From Flaccisagitta enflata (lineage: Eukaryota; Chaetognatha; Sagittoidea; Aphragmophora): 64,000 bases of DNA. The first letter of the stretch is position 1; every line of letters begins with the position of its first letter. Location: NCBI GenBank assembly GCA_965153355.1, contig OZ231127.1, forward strand, positions 26,660,001 to 26,724,000, in the 5' to 3' direction. This document shows, in pieces, positions 1-12,648 of the stretch. The translations under genes and the position numbers were made by a program. The notes under the pieces are model-generated. The model did no database searches. It was not told where the DNA came from and saw only the letters and a program-made list of their open reading frames with translations.

Positions 1-3000
1 ACTTGGGAAGCATAGTGGTTGAAGAGCACCACCCTCTAATAATCCTGCAAAGATCAAGTTACCAGGCTCGTGGTAGTGCAAATGCGTCATCAGGCCGGCA
101 TATCCTAATGGGGTACCATCCAGACGAATCAGTCTTTGTTGGAACAGCAAGTGGCAGCTGAAGAGAAAGTAATACCTGACTTGGTCATAGACAGTTGGTG
201 ACCCATGGCTAAGAAACGAATTTTCAAGAGCAGACAGGATTCTAAGCTTTGCGTCGTCCTTGTCTTTCGCCCCACTCATGAGCAGAAACATCCTCAGAAC
301 AAAACTGAGCGATAGAGGGTGGCGCCCCTTCAGTTTGGTGATGTTGGCTTCCAAGAGTCTGGAAATCTTTCCATGGGGGACGCCAAAAAAGACGGCGTGT
401 CCTATGTTGTCAAATCCTCGACGACCAGAGCGGCCGGCCATCTGTCTGAATGCCAGAGCATCCACGTAGTAATCCTCACCGACAAACACGACACTCTTAC
501 ACGGCATATGGATTCCCAAAGCCAAAGTGCTCGTGGCAATTACAACCTGAATTTTGCCCATGCGGAATAACATTTCAACGGCACGGCGATCATTTATGTT
601 ACAACCAGCGTGATGATATCCGATTCCAAAACTAATCAGAGTCCGCATGCGCTCACTTGCTTTTCCGATAACTTGTTTAATTGAATCGTCACGGCCCGGC
701 TCCATAAACAGATATTTCGATAGTTTTTCTTCTATCAAAAGGCAGCATTTTCCATGTTCCTCCCCTATATTGACGTCGGAATGGTCTTCCGCACCTTCCT
801 TGGTAGGCGTCTGGTCTCGTGTGGCTTTAGACATTTGCAACAGTTTGTCTTCCAGCCTTTTCTTGCGTTGAAGTAAGGACTGAAGTTCGCGGTCCTTTTT
901 CATTTCAGTCACGATGCTTTTCATGAGACCATCAGCAAGATTTTCTATGTCGGAGCGGTCACACCGAAAAACAATAACAGGAAGCTTCTGTTCTTTTCGC
1001 AATTGTTCCATTAATGCAGGGAAAAGAAGGCGGAACTCTTTACTCTCCAATCTTAAGGGTTTGTACGAATTCTCATGACGAGGTTTTTCTCTCTCTCCTT
1101 CAATCATAACTTCGCGAATGAGATTGGTGGTAATAGCCATGCTTTCTTGGGGCGATTTGATGCGGAAAATGCTTTCCAGCGTTTGCTTGACTTGGACTTC
1201 ATGGTTTCTCGCGTCTATTTTGTTGATAGGCTGTGCTGCTTGGAAAATTTTTCCCGGTTTTAGTTGATCGACTGCAACGAGATCATCTCCCTCAAGAGTT
1301 TTGAGGGCAGCAGATAAAAGAGAGTTCGTCTCTAGGGCCGACAACTTCATATTTTTTGGAAATCCCTTCTTTGCCAACAAGTTCGGATCAAGAAAACCAC
1401 ATGGATGAACGGAGTGCAGCTTGTTGTCTTTTTCATGGAAGACAGACATATTCAGGTCTGAATATCGCTCGTCGTAAATGACGACATTTACCACGGGGGA
1501 AATTTCCTGATCATGCTCATGTTTAAACTCGGCGATACTTTTTAGCCATCCGTGGAAAGATGAAGGGTCACCGATGGTGGCCGAGAGAGCTAAAAATGGG
1601 CACCGAATCATAGCAAGAATGTGCTCCCAAACCTCTCCTCCCATTTCTCCTCCCAGGCAATGCACCTCATCCAAAATAACGTACCTAATGCTCTTAACCC
1701 AGGCTTGCCTCTTTGGTGACAGAAGCAGTAACTCCAAACATTGTGGGACTGTGATCAGTACTTGACAATTCTCAGCATTTTGCTTGTAGTCCCTTGTAAA
1801 GGTGCCGGTTAAACTTTGGCCATCTTTCAAATTTTTTGTGTATTTGCCATAAATAGTTGCTGACACCTGGTTGACTAATGCCTTGGTGGGTGCAACATAG
1901 ACAACTACTCCATCGTCACTTTCTTTCAGGACCTTCTCAATGCAGTAATAAGAGCAAAATGTTTTTCCTGAAGATGTGGGCGCAACAATTAAGGCAGATT
2001 GGTTACGGTCTATGGTATCTAATAATTTGCGCTGCCAGGTATCTGGAATGAAGCCCTCGACCCTTGGATCTCTGTCACTCCTCACATTTCGAGGCATGAG
2101 ATGACCCATGTGCAACAACTGAAACTCAACGTACGTCAAACCAACGTGGCAAGGTTTTTTTATTTCGGGCAGGCTTTTCCCCGGAAAATGATTACGGCGA
2201 AGAACTTCTCCAACATCGGCAAAGCCTAGCCTCAGGAAATACTTGGTTACACTCATTAAAAAAGAGGTTTTTAACTTAACCAGGTCAGCCTTTCTCGCGT
2301 ACATCTGCAACTTGCTCACTAGCGCCGCAGCATCGCCAAAATTTTGTTTGTCCTTCCACTGCTCGAAAAGAATTGACAGCAACATTTCATGGGGTTCAGG
2401 ATGCTCAACATTCTCATCCGCTGCGGTTATCTTGTTCAGCTCCTCCAGCTTTTCCTCAGTCGCTTTCTTGTCAAGGTTTTCTTGTACGTATTGCCATCTT
2501 TCTTTGAATTTCTTCGATTCCTCAGCCTGCTTTGCACTCTTGTTTTGAGCTATTATTTGTTCTTTTTTAGATGGGGCTTTCTGCTTCTTAGCCGATTTCA
2601 ATTGCTTCGATGATTCCCCTTCACGCTCTGCTTTCACAGGCTTAGCTTTGGTGGTAAACTTCTGCGTGATGATTATCTTGGGCTCCTCGTTTCCGTTCAA
2701 TTTCAAACCGTAATTCCTCATGAAATCATTGTATTTCTGAGTATTCCTCATCGCACTTGCTTTGTGTTTCAAATTCAATAGCTTGGGAGTGTCCATCCTC
2801 TCATCAACATCGCGTAATTCTTTCAAAACATGCCAATGGAACTTTTCGGTGTACGCTGTGCCATCTGCCTCCAGCGCGCTCTGGTCTACTCCCTTGAACG
2901 TCTGCAGCAAATCTCCAGTAAATGCAGTAATTACCTTCCCGGTAAATGGTGGGAAAAGCAGAGCTTCCTTGTCGTCATCGCAGTCGAAAGTGAGGGTCTC

Positions 3001-4312
3001 AACACTGTTGAGTGAAAATTCGTTTGATTCAGATAAATTCAGTTCTTCTAAAAACTCCTGATAAGTGGCCGTTACAATGGGAGTGACACAGTGGGTTTCT
3101 CGTCCAACGATGGTGTCAAGGACGGCTGAATCTATAAGATCGCATATGTATGGAACGGGGATGGCCAAGTTGCTACAGCTGAGAACTTCGTGAAGACATG
3201 AGACCAGTAAATTCAACTCTTCCTCATAAACGAGGGTTTTTCTTTGAGTTGGCGGCGCGAAAGCTAGGCGTAAATTCAGGGATTTTTCAGCCATAACCGC
3301 AAAATAAAAGCACCAATTATGGATCCTTCTCTCATTAACGGCTTTACCAGAATAGAGTTGTGTTATGCAGCCAACTAGAACCCGTTTCAAGAAATTGTGT
3401 CTTGTGTCGACCAAGAGCTCATCATGCGGCTGGTCGTTTCCCTGTAGCGGCGCGTAAGGGGTTTCACCAAGATCAGACATGGCCAATGTAAAGAGGTTCG
3501 TTAAGAATGACCCGGCAACCTCCCAAAATGCCACCTCCCTTCTTGAACTGGAAAAATGATCACCGTACAAATTTGTGTTCTCCAGGAAAACGCTGTCGAT
3601 TAGGACCAGAGGCACATCCACAGCTAACACTCTGTAAGCCGTGACAAGGAGGGCTGCCGTCAATTCGCTTCTTTGCAAATCGAAACCAGAGTGCTGACAG
3701 TAAAACTGCGGTTTTTCTTTGTCAAGGAACTCCAAACAAGAGGGGTCGAGGGGGGTTGACCAATCCGTGTAGACTTTGACCTTGCACCATGACCTCAAAT
3801 GTTGAATGAGGGCGTCGCGGTAAAAAAGGAAAAGCGGGGAAAAGTTCCAGAAACGTCGGAAGTTATGGAAAAAGACAACGCGAAAGGCGCCGCCGTGATC
3901 ATGGAACAACTTCAGTTTGAGTTCGATGAGGTAGAAAAGGTGGAATTGTTGGCCCTTATGCCATATTTTTGACTGGGAAGCTTCGAGCAGCAACGAATCG
4001 CCGTCAACGAGGAAGAAGCGCTCCTCGTGAGAATCTTGGAAAAGAAGTTCGCTTTTGCCCCTCCGCGATAGATACCCGCGCTTTTGGAGATATTTGAGGC
4101 CGGCATCCAGCGACCTAGAGGAGAGAGACAGAAAGAGAAAAAGAGTGAGAGAGAGAGAGACAAAGAGAGAAAGAGAGAGAGAAGGGAGAGAGAAGGGAGA
4201 GAGAAGGGAGAGAGAAGGGAGAGAGAGAAAGAGATAGTGTGAGTGAGTGAGTTAGAGAGAGAAGGGAGAAAGAGAATGTGAGTGAGTGAGTGAGTGAGAA
4301 AAACAGAAAGAG

Positions 4313-4394
<82 letters not shown>

Positions 4395-4662
4395 GAGAAA
4401 GAGAATGTGAGTGAGTGAGTGAGTGAGTGAGTGAGTGAGTGAAACAGAGAGAGAAACAGAGAGAGAAACAGAGAGAGAAACAGAGAGAGAAACACACACA
4501 CACACACACACACAAAAAACCACACACACACAAACAACCACACACACACAAACAACCACACACAAACAACCACACACACACACAAACAACCACACACACA
4601 CACACAAACAACCACACACAAACAACCACATACACAAACAACCACACACACACACAAACAAC

Positions 4663-4726
<64 letters not shown>

Positions 4727-6867
4727 GAGAGAGAAACAGAGAGAGAAACAGAGAGAGAAACAGAGGAGAGCCCTGAGATGAGGCTCATCAACAAAATTTC
4801 GGAGAAAACCATTCATCCAAGGATCGCATATGGTCAGCGGTACCCGACGCCGCGCCCTGCTAAATACAATGATTGATGCAGTAAGGAAGCAGCCCCAAAG
4901 AGCTAATGGCCTGTAGATTAGAAAGGAATTTCGTGCGAAAAAATTGGGAGACCAGGAATGTACTTTGGAGGTCATGATTCAGCTACATATTAATGGGATG
5001 AGGGGGCATGAATTAGGCATGCAAAAGCCAGGGGCAGATCTAGGTCGGAGGTGCGAGGTGTTACTAGGCTAGATAAGGGTAAAATAATGTTGTCAATAAT
5101 AGCTCAAAGAAGGTAGATGAGGCCAAAGATTGCCATTTGAGGCCTGAAAGGACTGCTGGGTGATTCCATCTCAAAATGTACAAACTGAAAACCCTCAAAA
5201 AATAGATTTCGCTCATTTTTGGTGCAAAGGTATCCTTTGGGGAGTTATTTGTGAAGCCCTGGGTACCCCTAAAACTTCAAAAAGCCATATCTCAGCCTTT
5301 TTTGTAGAAAATGGACAATATTGGTGTCAATCTTTAAGTTTTAACACGAAGAATCAGATCAGAAAAAAATTTGAACAAAAAAAAATCATTTGGGGGGTTA
5401 TTACCCCTAGGGTTAGTCAATTGGGGTACCCCGGGGTACCTAGTACATTGAAATTTCAGAAAAAAAAGATGGCAAAACATTCTTCTGTGTTTGTGGATTC
5501 ATAATCAAGAATAAAAAATTCGGGATCTCAACTCCTTATTTCACAAAAAAAATAACAAAAATGGATGGTAGGGCTAATTTTTGACATAAACAAAAATCGC
5601 CAAAATTCGCGTAGAATAACAAAAATTGGCCCAACCACCCATTGTTGTTTTTTTTTTAGTAATAAGGAGTTGAGATCCCGATTTTTTTTTCTTGATTATG
5701 AATCCACGAACACAGAAGAATGTTTTGCCATCTTTTTTCTCTGAAATTTCAACGTACTAGGTACCCCGGGGTACCCCAAATGACTACCCCTAGGGGTAAA
5801 AACCCCCAAAATGATTTTTTTTTTGTTCAAATTTCTTTCTAATCTGATCCTTTGTATTAAAACTTAAAAATTGACACCAAGATTGTCCATTTACTACAAA
5901 AAATGGCTGAGATATGGCTTTTTGAAGTTTTAGGGGTACCCGGGGGCCCCAAAATTTCAAACCCCTGTAAAACCCAAAATATTGACCCAAGAGCAAAAAT
6001 ATTCGGGATTCTTGAATAATACCTCAAGAGGTATCTTTGCATCAAAAATGAGCAAAATCTATTTTTTGAGGGTTTTCAGTTTGTACATATTGAGATGGAA
6101 TCACCCGCTTCCAAGTGACACCTAAATTTTGATCTGATCAAGTACAAAGGAGATGGAAATTTACTTGTGTTCTATAGGACATCGGCCCCCGGTGCCCAAA
6201 AAACAGAATGCCTAGGGCCATAGGTCGACTTTTACTTTTCAAGTGAAATGAGGAATATTTTTCCGGTTTTTTTTTCGAGGATATTTCGAGAAGTAGTGGT
6301 CATTAATGATATCTAGACTCTTTCGAAGCTTTTTTCATGACGGGCGACATTGAGTAATGGGGTCCATCAATTTGAGCAAATTCAGCCATGATATTATAGA
6401 GCAGGCATGCGTTTTACCCCCCTTCACATTTCCCCCCCCCCCCCGCCTCTTCCCAGAGAAAGTCAAAAGTGTTGGACCTACCACGCTGAGTATTTTTCAC
6501 TTTCAGGCGGTTTTCCATCTTCCTCATCTTCTTCGTGTTGCGCGATTTCCTCGCCAACTGGGTAGCCTTCGCCTTCTTCCATTTGCCCGTCATCTTCATC
6601 ACTAGAGGGCAGATCTTCACCCGTAGAGACTAGCAGGCTCCTATCATACGTTGACGTAAAAAAGATGGGAGAAGGTTCAATTTGCACGTGACTTCTCGAC
6701 AAATTTGATTACTTTGCACTTCTCTTAACAAGCCAAAGGGAAACTTGGGCCGTCACGCATCCGCGCCCTGATGCTTACCTGAGTTGCTTTTGAATTTGAA
6801 GGCCGTCGTCTTCATTGTGTGAGATATTCGTATCATCGTCCGAATCCAAACATCCACCAGACGCCAT
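1..6867 (-). CDS. DDX60-like: DDX60-like Ski2-family DExD/H-box RNA helicase (3' end outside window)
   Basis: Exons on the minus strand: 6867-6779, 6640-6482, 4114-1 (continues left). Exon phases agree (AG+G, TG+G), all borders are GT-AG, and the start ATG at 6867 has a good context (CAGAATGGC). About 1,454 residues are visible; human DDX60 has roughly 1,700. The first two exons encode a short acidic leader rich in D/E. Exon 3 begins with the DDX60-family N-terminal region (FFLVDGDSLL near 4010), then a lysine-rich linker (about 2440-2700), then the helicase core: motif I APTSSGKT (about 1962-1986), motif II DEVH (about 1655-1680), SATIG (about 1570) and motif VI QMAGRSGRRG (about 420-450). 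In vertebrates DDX60 is an interferon-induced cytoplasmic helicase linked to antiviral RNA responses; the role here is inferred from family only. Exon 3 is one uninterrupted frame of more than 4.1 kb. Confidence 0.9.
4119..4775. repeat. Composite microsatellite (GA)n-(CA/AAACAACC)n-(GA)n
   Basis: Plus strand: GA-rich tract 4119-4490 with GAGT and AAACAGAGAG interruptions, CA-rich tract 4493-4673 with a recurring AAACAACC unit, then GA again to 4775. On the transcript strand this is CT/TG and runs straight into the splice acceptor of DDX60-like exon 3. The long Ser/Leu and Cys/Val open frames across it are repeat artefacts. Confidence 0.95.
5158..6106. mobile_element. Fold-back (MITE-like) element, 949 bp
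   Basis: Long imperfect terminal inverted repeats begin GGGTGATTCCATCTC on the left and end with the reverse complement at 6106. The arms pair almost to the centre and include the palindromic block GGGGTACCCCGGGGTACC. No transposase frame is present. It lies in intron 2 of the DDX60-like gene. Confidence 0.8.
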
Positions 6868-6945
6868 TCTGACTTTCTGTCTCTAAAGCAGAGAGAAGCA
6901 GACCTTGTTTCTATCATTCAAGATGGACAAATTTACTTTACTTCA

Positions 6946-7565
6946 CACTAGTGCCCACAGGGTGGAAAAAAGTTCAAGTTGATTGACCATTACCCCCACC
7001 TGGTTTTTTAGGCTCTACTCAATGTGTGCCTTCTAGCCAAAATCAAATCATCCTTGGAGCCCTTTATAAAAAAAGTGAAAAATTCAAGATTTTTAGCTTG
7101 ATTTTGCATAAAAAAAATTGCAGATTGGTCTGAATTATTTTTTGACTGCATATTGTTAATCCTAATAACATTTCCTTTAATTTGATAGGTCGCACTATAG
7201 GGTTTAAAAAAGAAATGCAAATTTCATATTTTAAGCCACCGTTATTATTTTTATAATGGTTATACAAAAAATGAATTTCTTATTTTTTGATAAAACCCTA
7301 TTGTGCGACCTATCAAATTAAAGGGAATTTCATCAGTAATAACAATATACTATTAGAAAATAAGTTGGACCAACCTGCAAAATTTTCCATATAAAATTAT
7401 ACTAAAAATCTTGAATTTTTCAATTTTTTCAAAAAAGCGCCCCAAGGCCAAGGATGATTTGAATATGGCTAGAAAACATTTCCCCACATTGAGTAGAGCC
7501 TAAAAAACCAGATGGGGGTAATGGTCACTCAACTTGACCTTTTTTCCACTCTGTGGGCACCAGTG
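6946..7565. mobile_element. Fold-back element, 620 bp, just upstream of DDX60-like start
   Basis: Terminal inverted repeats CACTAGTGCCCACAG / CTGTGGGCACCAGTG, with a possible TTCA target duplication. Inner arms carry TTTGATAGGTCGCACTATAG and its complement, shared with the element at 60511-61128. It lies 79 bp 5' of the DDX60-like ATG, so it may contribute promoter or 5' UTR sequence. Confidence 0.75.
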
Positions 7566-8293
7566 TTCATGACAAAGCCGTTTACTTGGTTTTGACAAGC
7601 TAAAGGGGAAAAGCAAATTGTAACTTGCAAGTGGCTTTTCGCAGCTCTCATCAACCGAGTAGGTTAAACAATCGAGTTATTTTAATCAGTCTCGAGGTTT
7701 GATAAGCATAGAAAAGATTGGACATCGAACCCTGATGAATTCGCACTCCACCCTCGTTGTGTTTCACTCCTACCTCGTTGTGATTCACGAGAGCATGCCG
7801 TGGAAAATTTGAAAAAGACTTTGTACGAAATGACCCGTTTTATGAATCCTTCAGTCTTCAAGCTCAGAGAGATATCGGTGGTGTAATCTTCAAACGGTAA
7901 AGTTGCTTCTGTAAAGGAAGATGGAGGCGGTCAATTGATAAAACTTACTAATCAAACATTTTTCGGTCCCTAACCAAAAACGCCGACATAGCCACCGCCT
8001 TGGTCAACGGACCCAAGAGGCAGATAGAGGAAACGTGGCTTGAATTGAAAGGAGGAGAAGCGGGGGAAAGAGCTGGTTTAGGTATTTAAGAGCCGATTGA
8101 AGTATTTAAGAGCCGATTGAAGTATTTAAGAGCAAATTGGGGAATTTAACAGCTGATTGAGGGAAAGAGCTGATTGAGGTATTTAAAATCCTCAACGGCC
8201 GGACTAGAATTGACCCCAGGCACTTCTGGGAGGTCAGAAAGGCAAGCGGCGGACCCAAGATTGGTCAAGCCACTACACTTTTATTTCTTTTAT
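7566..8293. other. Non-coding, short tandem repeat at 8064-8190
   Basis: No gene seen. A roughly 22-bp unit (GTATTTAAGAGCCGATTGAA) recurs about five times with decay between 8064 and 8190. Confidence 0.5.
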
Positions 8294-9570
8294 AGGGTGA
8301 AGTGGGGTAAAATGGGTCACTTTTTCGATTATTTTTTTAATGTCTCTTAATTTTTCAATAAAATGAAGAATTTTATGATTGATTACGGACAATGTGGGTT
8401 TTCTCTACAACCACAAAAAAGAAAATTGCCTCCTAGAAATGAGCGGGGGGGGGGGGGGGGGCCACCCACCCCTTTTTAAAAACGAGTGGGTGACCCATTT
8501 TACCCCATCTAGGTGGGCCTGGTGGGGTAAAATGGGCAGGCCTGTATATTCTTGAGGGGGGGGGGGAAATCAAAGGGTCTGGAGATGGGGAAGGAAATGA
8601 AAGGGAAAAAAGAGAAAAAAAGGAAATTTGGTGAAAATATAACTTTTTACAATACCAAGTCATATAACTCATTTAGTAAAACACAATTTAACACTATTTA
8701 AACCTTAACTACATAGTTTTATTACTATATAGGGAAGAAAATCATGGATATAAAAATGTGGCGCGACGCGTCGCGGGGAAGAAAATCAAAGGCAGGGGGG
8801 GGGGAAAAAAATCAAAAGCGACTCAAGAATATACACCCCTGAAAATGGGTCACCTACCTTCTTTCGAAAAATATCGACCACAACTTTTTTGCAAGTGAAG
8901 AGTTACAACGCAGTTCTTAGTAAAAATTGAGTGACCTAACATATCAACTGAGCTAAAAAAAGTATTTAAAGGCAAAAAATATAAGGTTATGTGTTAAGTT
9001 TTCTGAAAATAACGGTTGAGTATACAATCATTTTTTTCTATATTATAGAATCTTTAAACAACAATGGAACAAGATGTTCAGGGCAGGGATGAGCTGTATC
9101 TCACTTACTCTGACCCATAAGAGTGGATAACAAGCATATCTCAACATTTTGATGAAAATTCTATGATTTTAGCACAGTGACCCATTTTACCCCACATTAC
9201 AAAAAAATAGTTTTTTTGCTTACTATACATTAAAACTGGAAAACTATCACTGCCCACGTTTAACCATCCATCCGTAGTACGTCGGCAGTGGGTAATTGCT
9301 TTCCTCCTCTATTTGGTCTCCATGGAAACCAGAAGTTGTTTTTATGCCTATGGACGCACAATTTTTATCAATTTACTATTTAATTTCACAATGCATCCAA
9401 ATATTACAAACAAGGGACAATTATCTGTCTTGGAGGAGGATATGGCATCCTTTTCCCTAGATCAGCAGGAAAAATGGCTTTATTTTTATAGATTTCAGCA
9501 AAATTTAAAAAAAGGTAAGTGACCCTAATTACCCCGCTGACCCATTTTATCCCACTCTACAGTCTACCCT
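8294..9570. repeat. Inverted-repeat element with recurring GTGGGGTAAAATGGGTCAC motif
   Basis: The ends are inverted (AGGGTGAAGTGGGGTAAAATG near 8294 against CATTTTATCCCACTCTAC ending near 9570). The same motif recurs inside at about 8489, 8523 and 9177 in both orientations. Poly-G tracts (8447-8460, 8556-8567, 8797-8806) lie between. No coding frame is convincing. Confidence 0.55.
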
Positions 9571-9717
9571 AAAAACCTAGTTAATAAGAACATCAAGGCT
9601 TCAAAATGCCCTAAAACTAAGAACGTTGGGCAAAGGTGAAGGAGTCGGCCGCACCTATGTAAACATATGTTTTGGCATTATTTTATGCCATGCCACTCTG
9701 AAAGTGAATTTTTAGAG

Positions 9718-10770
9718 ACTGCCCCTACACTCAACACTGCCCGTACACGCAACCCTGCCCGTACACGCCCCTACTACACCAACCCTACCTGCTCAACCCT
9801 ACCCTACACTCAACCCTACCCCTACACTCAACCCTTCCTGCCACTCCTACTTCCCCTACCTCCTTCCCTCACTCAACCCTGCTACTCAACCCTGCCTACA
9901 CTCAACCCTACCCCTACCTCCAACCCTACCCCTACACTCACCCTACCTACCTCAACACCCCTACCTCAACCCCTACCCCTACACTACCCTACCCTACACT
10001 CAACCCTGCCCCTACACTCAACCCTGCCCTACACTCAACCCTACCTACACTCAACCCTACTACACTCAACCCTACCCTACACTCAACCCTGCCCCTACAC
10101 TCCTTCTCTCCTGCCTCCTTCTCCTCAACCCTTCCCTACCTCACCCTACCTACACTCACCCTTACCCTACACTCAACCCTGACCTACACTCAACCCTGAC
10201 CCTACCTCCTTCCCTGACCCTACCTCAACCCTACCCCTACACTCAACCCACCTCAACCCTGCCCCTACACTCACCCTGCCCACTCAACCCTACCCTACAC
10301 TCAGCCTACCCTACACTCAACCCCTCTCCCCTGCCTCAGCCTACCCCTACCTCAACCCTACCCTACCACTCAACCCTACCCCTACACTCAACCCTGCCCC
10401 TACACTCAACCCTACCCTACCTCAGCCCTGCCCTGCACTCAACCTGCCCCTACACCAACCCTACTGCCTCAACCCACCTGCACTCAACCCTGCCCTGCCA
10501 CTCACCCCTGCCTCAGCCTACCCCTACACTCACTACCCCTACCTCAACCCTACTTCCCTGCCTCTTCCCTACTGCCCCAGCCTACTATACTACTGCTACT
10601 CCCCTACCCCTGCACTCCCCTGCCCTACACTCAACCCCCCTACACTCAACCCTACCCCTACACTCAGCCTCTACCTCTACACTCAACCCTACCCCTACAC
10701 TCAACCCTACCCCTAAACTCAACCCTACCCCTAAATTCAACCCTACCCCTAAACTCAACCCTTCTTATAA
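9718..10770. repeat. Degenerate C-rich minisatellite, unit about CCCTACACTCAA
   Basis: About 1 kb of variants of CCCTACACTCAA with CCCTACCCCTACACTCAA and CCTC-rich forms. It resembles degenerate telomeric CCCTAA sequence but with a longer unit. The 171-codon Pro/Thr/Leu frame across it is a repeat artefact. Confidence 0.9.
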
Positions 10771-10845
10771 AAACAAGGCCAGCACCTATAAGTCGCGTGC
10801 GAGACTTACATTTAGAATGACTTAGAATGACTTAGTATACACTTA

Positions 10846-11447
10846 CAACCTTGGAAAAAAGTATACCGACACCTAAACAATTTGATTGATTCACTAGAAA
10901 TTGACTAAGACATTTCAATGAAAGTAATAGGTCGTTATATGATGTTTTTACCTTACAGATGATTCAAGCTTTCCATAATTCATTCACTCTAGACAGCTTT
11001 ATATTTTGTGCAGAATGATTTAGTTTCACATCTCTAAACAAACTTGCTGAACCAATCATTCTGGATATAGGTTTATTGTTTTGTTTGTAACTTCTAAACG
11101 ATTTAAGCTACAGAAACCAGATTGCGCTCATCTTAAAGAGTTTTTGATGAAGATTATTTCGCCTTTTTTACAAAAGTTTCTAGCTTTTCTAGAAGCCAAG
11201 ATATCTTTAATAGAAACCCAGTAAAAAAATGATTTTTTTCATTCTTGATTTTTTCGCTTTTTTGAAAAGGAATGTTTTTACTCTTTTGCTTGCCATTTCT
11301 AAACGGTTAAAGCTACAAGAACCAGATTGCATTCATTCAGAAGATAATTTGACAAAGATTAATTCCTCTTTTTTTTTAAGTTTCTAGCCTTTCTAGAAGT
11401 GGAGATATCTTTAGCTGAAGTTGTCGGTATACTTATTTCCAAGGTTG
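10846..11447. mobile_element. Mariner-like MITE, 602 bp, TA target duplication
   Basis: Inverted ends CAACCTTGGAAAAAAGTATA / TATACTTATTTCCAAGGTTG, each flanked by TA (10844-10845 and 11448-11449). Internally a block containing TTAAGCTACAGAAACCAGATTG is duplicated directly. No transposase frame. The element at 34552-35158 has related ends (CTTGGAAAAAA) and nearly the same length. Confidence 0.8.
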
Positions 11448-11480
11448 TATATGACCTAAAGAAATAAAATTGATAAAAAA

Positions 11481-11560
11481 AGTAGTGTGACCGACCGACC
11501 AACCGACCGACCAACCGACGGACAAAGCTGGGTGTAGAGTCGCGTGCACGCGACTAAAAA
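11481..11560 (+). repeat. Hairpin-ended interspersed repeat, right-end fragment
   Basis: GACCGACC tandem tract followed by GTAGAGTCGCGTGCACGCGACTAAAAA. Only the right part of the family is present. Confidence 0.85.
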
Positions 11561-11810
11561 GTGTAGCTGAAAAAGGATGAAATTCATTTCAATTAAAAGG
11601 CCGGATTTCCTGGATGATCACAGTGCAGTGTGCACTGAATGAAAAGACTAATTGAGAAAATTATTTTTGAAAAATAATTTCACATGCGTAAAAAGTTCAA
11701 CAGCATCAATGCCATTGACAATGGACACAATAATTGTTTTTAAATCTTCTTGGATCAAAAGAGAAAATAAAAATGAGCTTAATAATTATCAAACTAGTTG
11801 ATGGTGAATA

Positions 11811-11990
11811 AACAAGGACGGATACACGGCAACCGAAGTCGCGTGCGGGTGGGCAGGGGCCATATTTGAGGTCACCAGGCCATTTAGGCAGGAGCAGTGA
11901 GGTCAAAGAAATAAAATCATAAAAAAGTAAAGTGTGACCGACCAACCGACGGACAGCGGGTTGTAGAGTCGCGTGCACGCGACTAAAAAA
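11811..11990 (+). repeat. Hairpin-ended interspersed repeat, full copy
   Basis: Left end AACAAGGACGGATACACGG, left box AGTCGCGTGC, GTGGGCAGG block, GACCGACC tract, right hairpin AGTCGCGTGCACGCGACT plus A-run. It is the 'TGC' subfamily. Confidence 0.9.
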
Positions 11991-12526
11991 TGGGATTGTC
12001 GTTCCTTATGGCTTTATGCGAACATCGTGCAGCCTCCAGATGAAAAGAAAGACAACGCACGCAGTGGCAAATCCGTTAGGGAAGACTAGTTTCACGCGTT
12101 CATTTAATGATTTTGATAGCTTTGTAATGAAAGGTTTATGAGGAAATTACGCACGTTTTGAGTCACAAAATTTGAAGGGGATTAAAAGAAAGTGACACGA
12201 GTTAGTAATGGCAGTTCGAATTATGAATTTTCGCATTACCCAGAATTACGATTGGATCGACGATCCGACGTAATCCTCAGAAATGGTACTGGCAGAAGAG
12301 TCTACAATGCTATGCCGTTCATGATCGTATTTCTGAAAAATAAAGTGGATGGACGACTTGGCCTAATTCTCAGAAATTCATAGTCCTAATCTTTAGTTCT
12401 TCGTCCTGCAGTTGCCTTATGACGTTCTCATCATCTTTACCAGAGGAGTCGTTTGTGCAATTCTATAAACAAAAGGTCTGTTAGAATTCAGATGTCCAAC
12501 ATACCATCGCATAGCTTCCACAGGTT

Positions 12527-12582
12527 TTTAGTCGCGTGCACGCGACTCCAACCCACTCTGTCCGTCGGTCTGTCGGAGACGC
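12527..12582 (-). repeat. Hairpin-ended interspersed repeat, right-end fragment
   Basis: Reverse orientation: TTTTTAGTCGCGTGCACGCGACT followed by the GTCCGTCGGTC tract; the left half is missing. Confidence 0.8.
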
Positions 12583-12648
12583 TTAGCTTTTTTTTTGTCG
12601 TTTTACGCCCTTTTAAGTTATCTAAAGTTAATTCAAGTCAATTTTCAT

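Larger units (their letters stand above)
4115..6481 (-). other. Intron 2 of the DDX60-like gene
   Basis: Inferred from the phase-matched join 6482/4114. It holds a composite microsatellite directly upstream of the acceptor, a 949-bp fold-back element, and a diverged copy of the GGCCCC-hairpin repeat at about 4838-4915. No other coding sequence is visible. Confidence 0.7.

Noticed and set aside
3912-4975. Minus-strand Ser/Leu and Cys/Val/Trp frames of up to 286 codons
   Set aside because: They are translations of the (CT)n/(TG)n microsatellite inside the DDX60-like intron; only the last codons overlap exon 3, in another frame.
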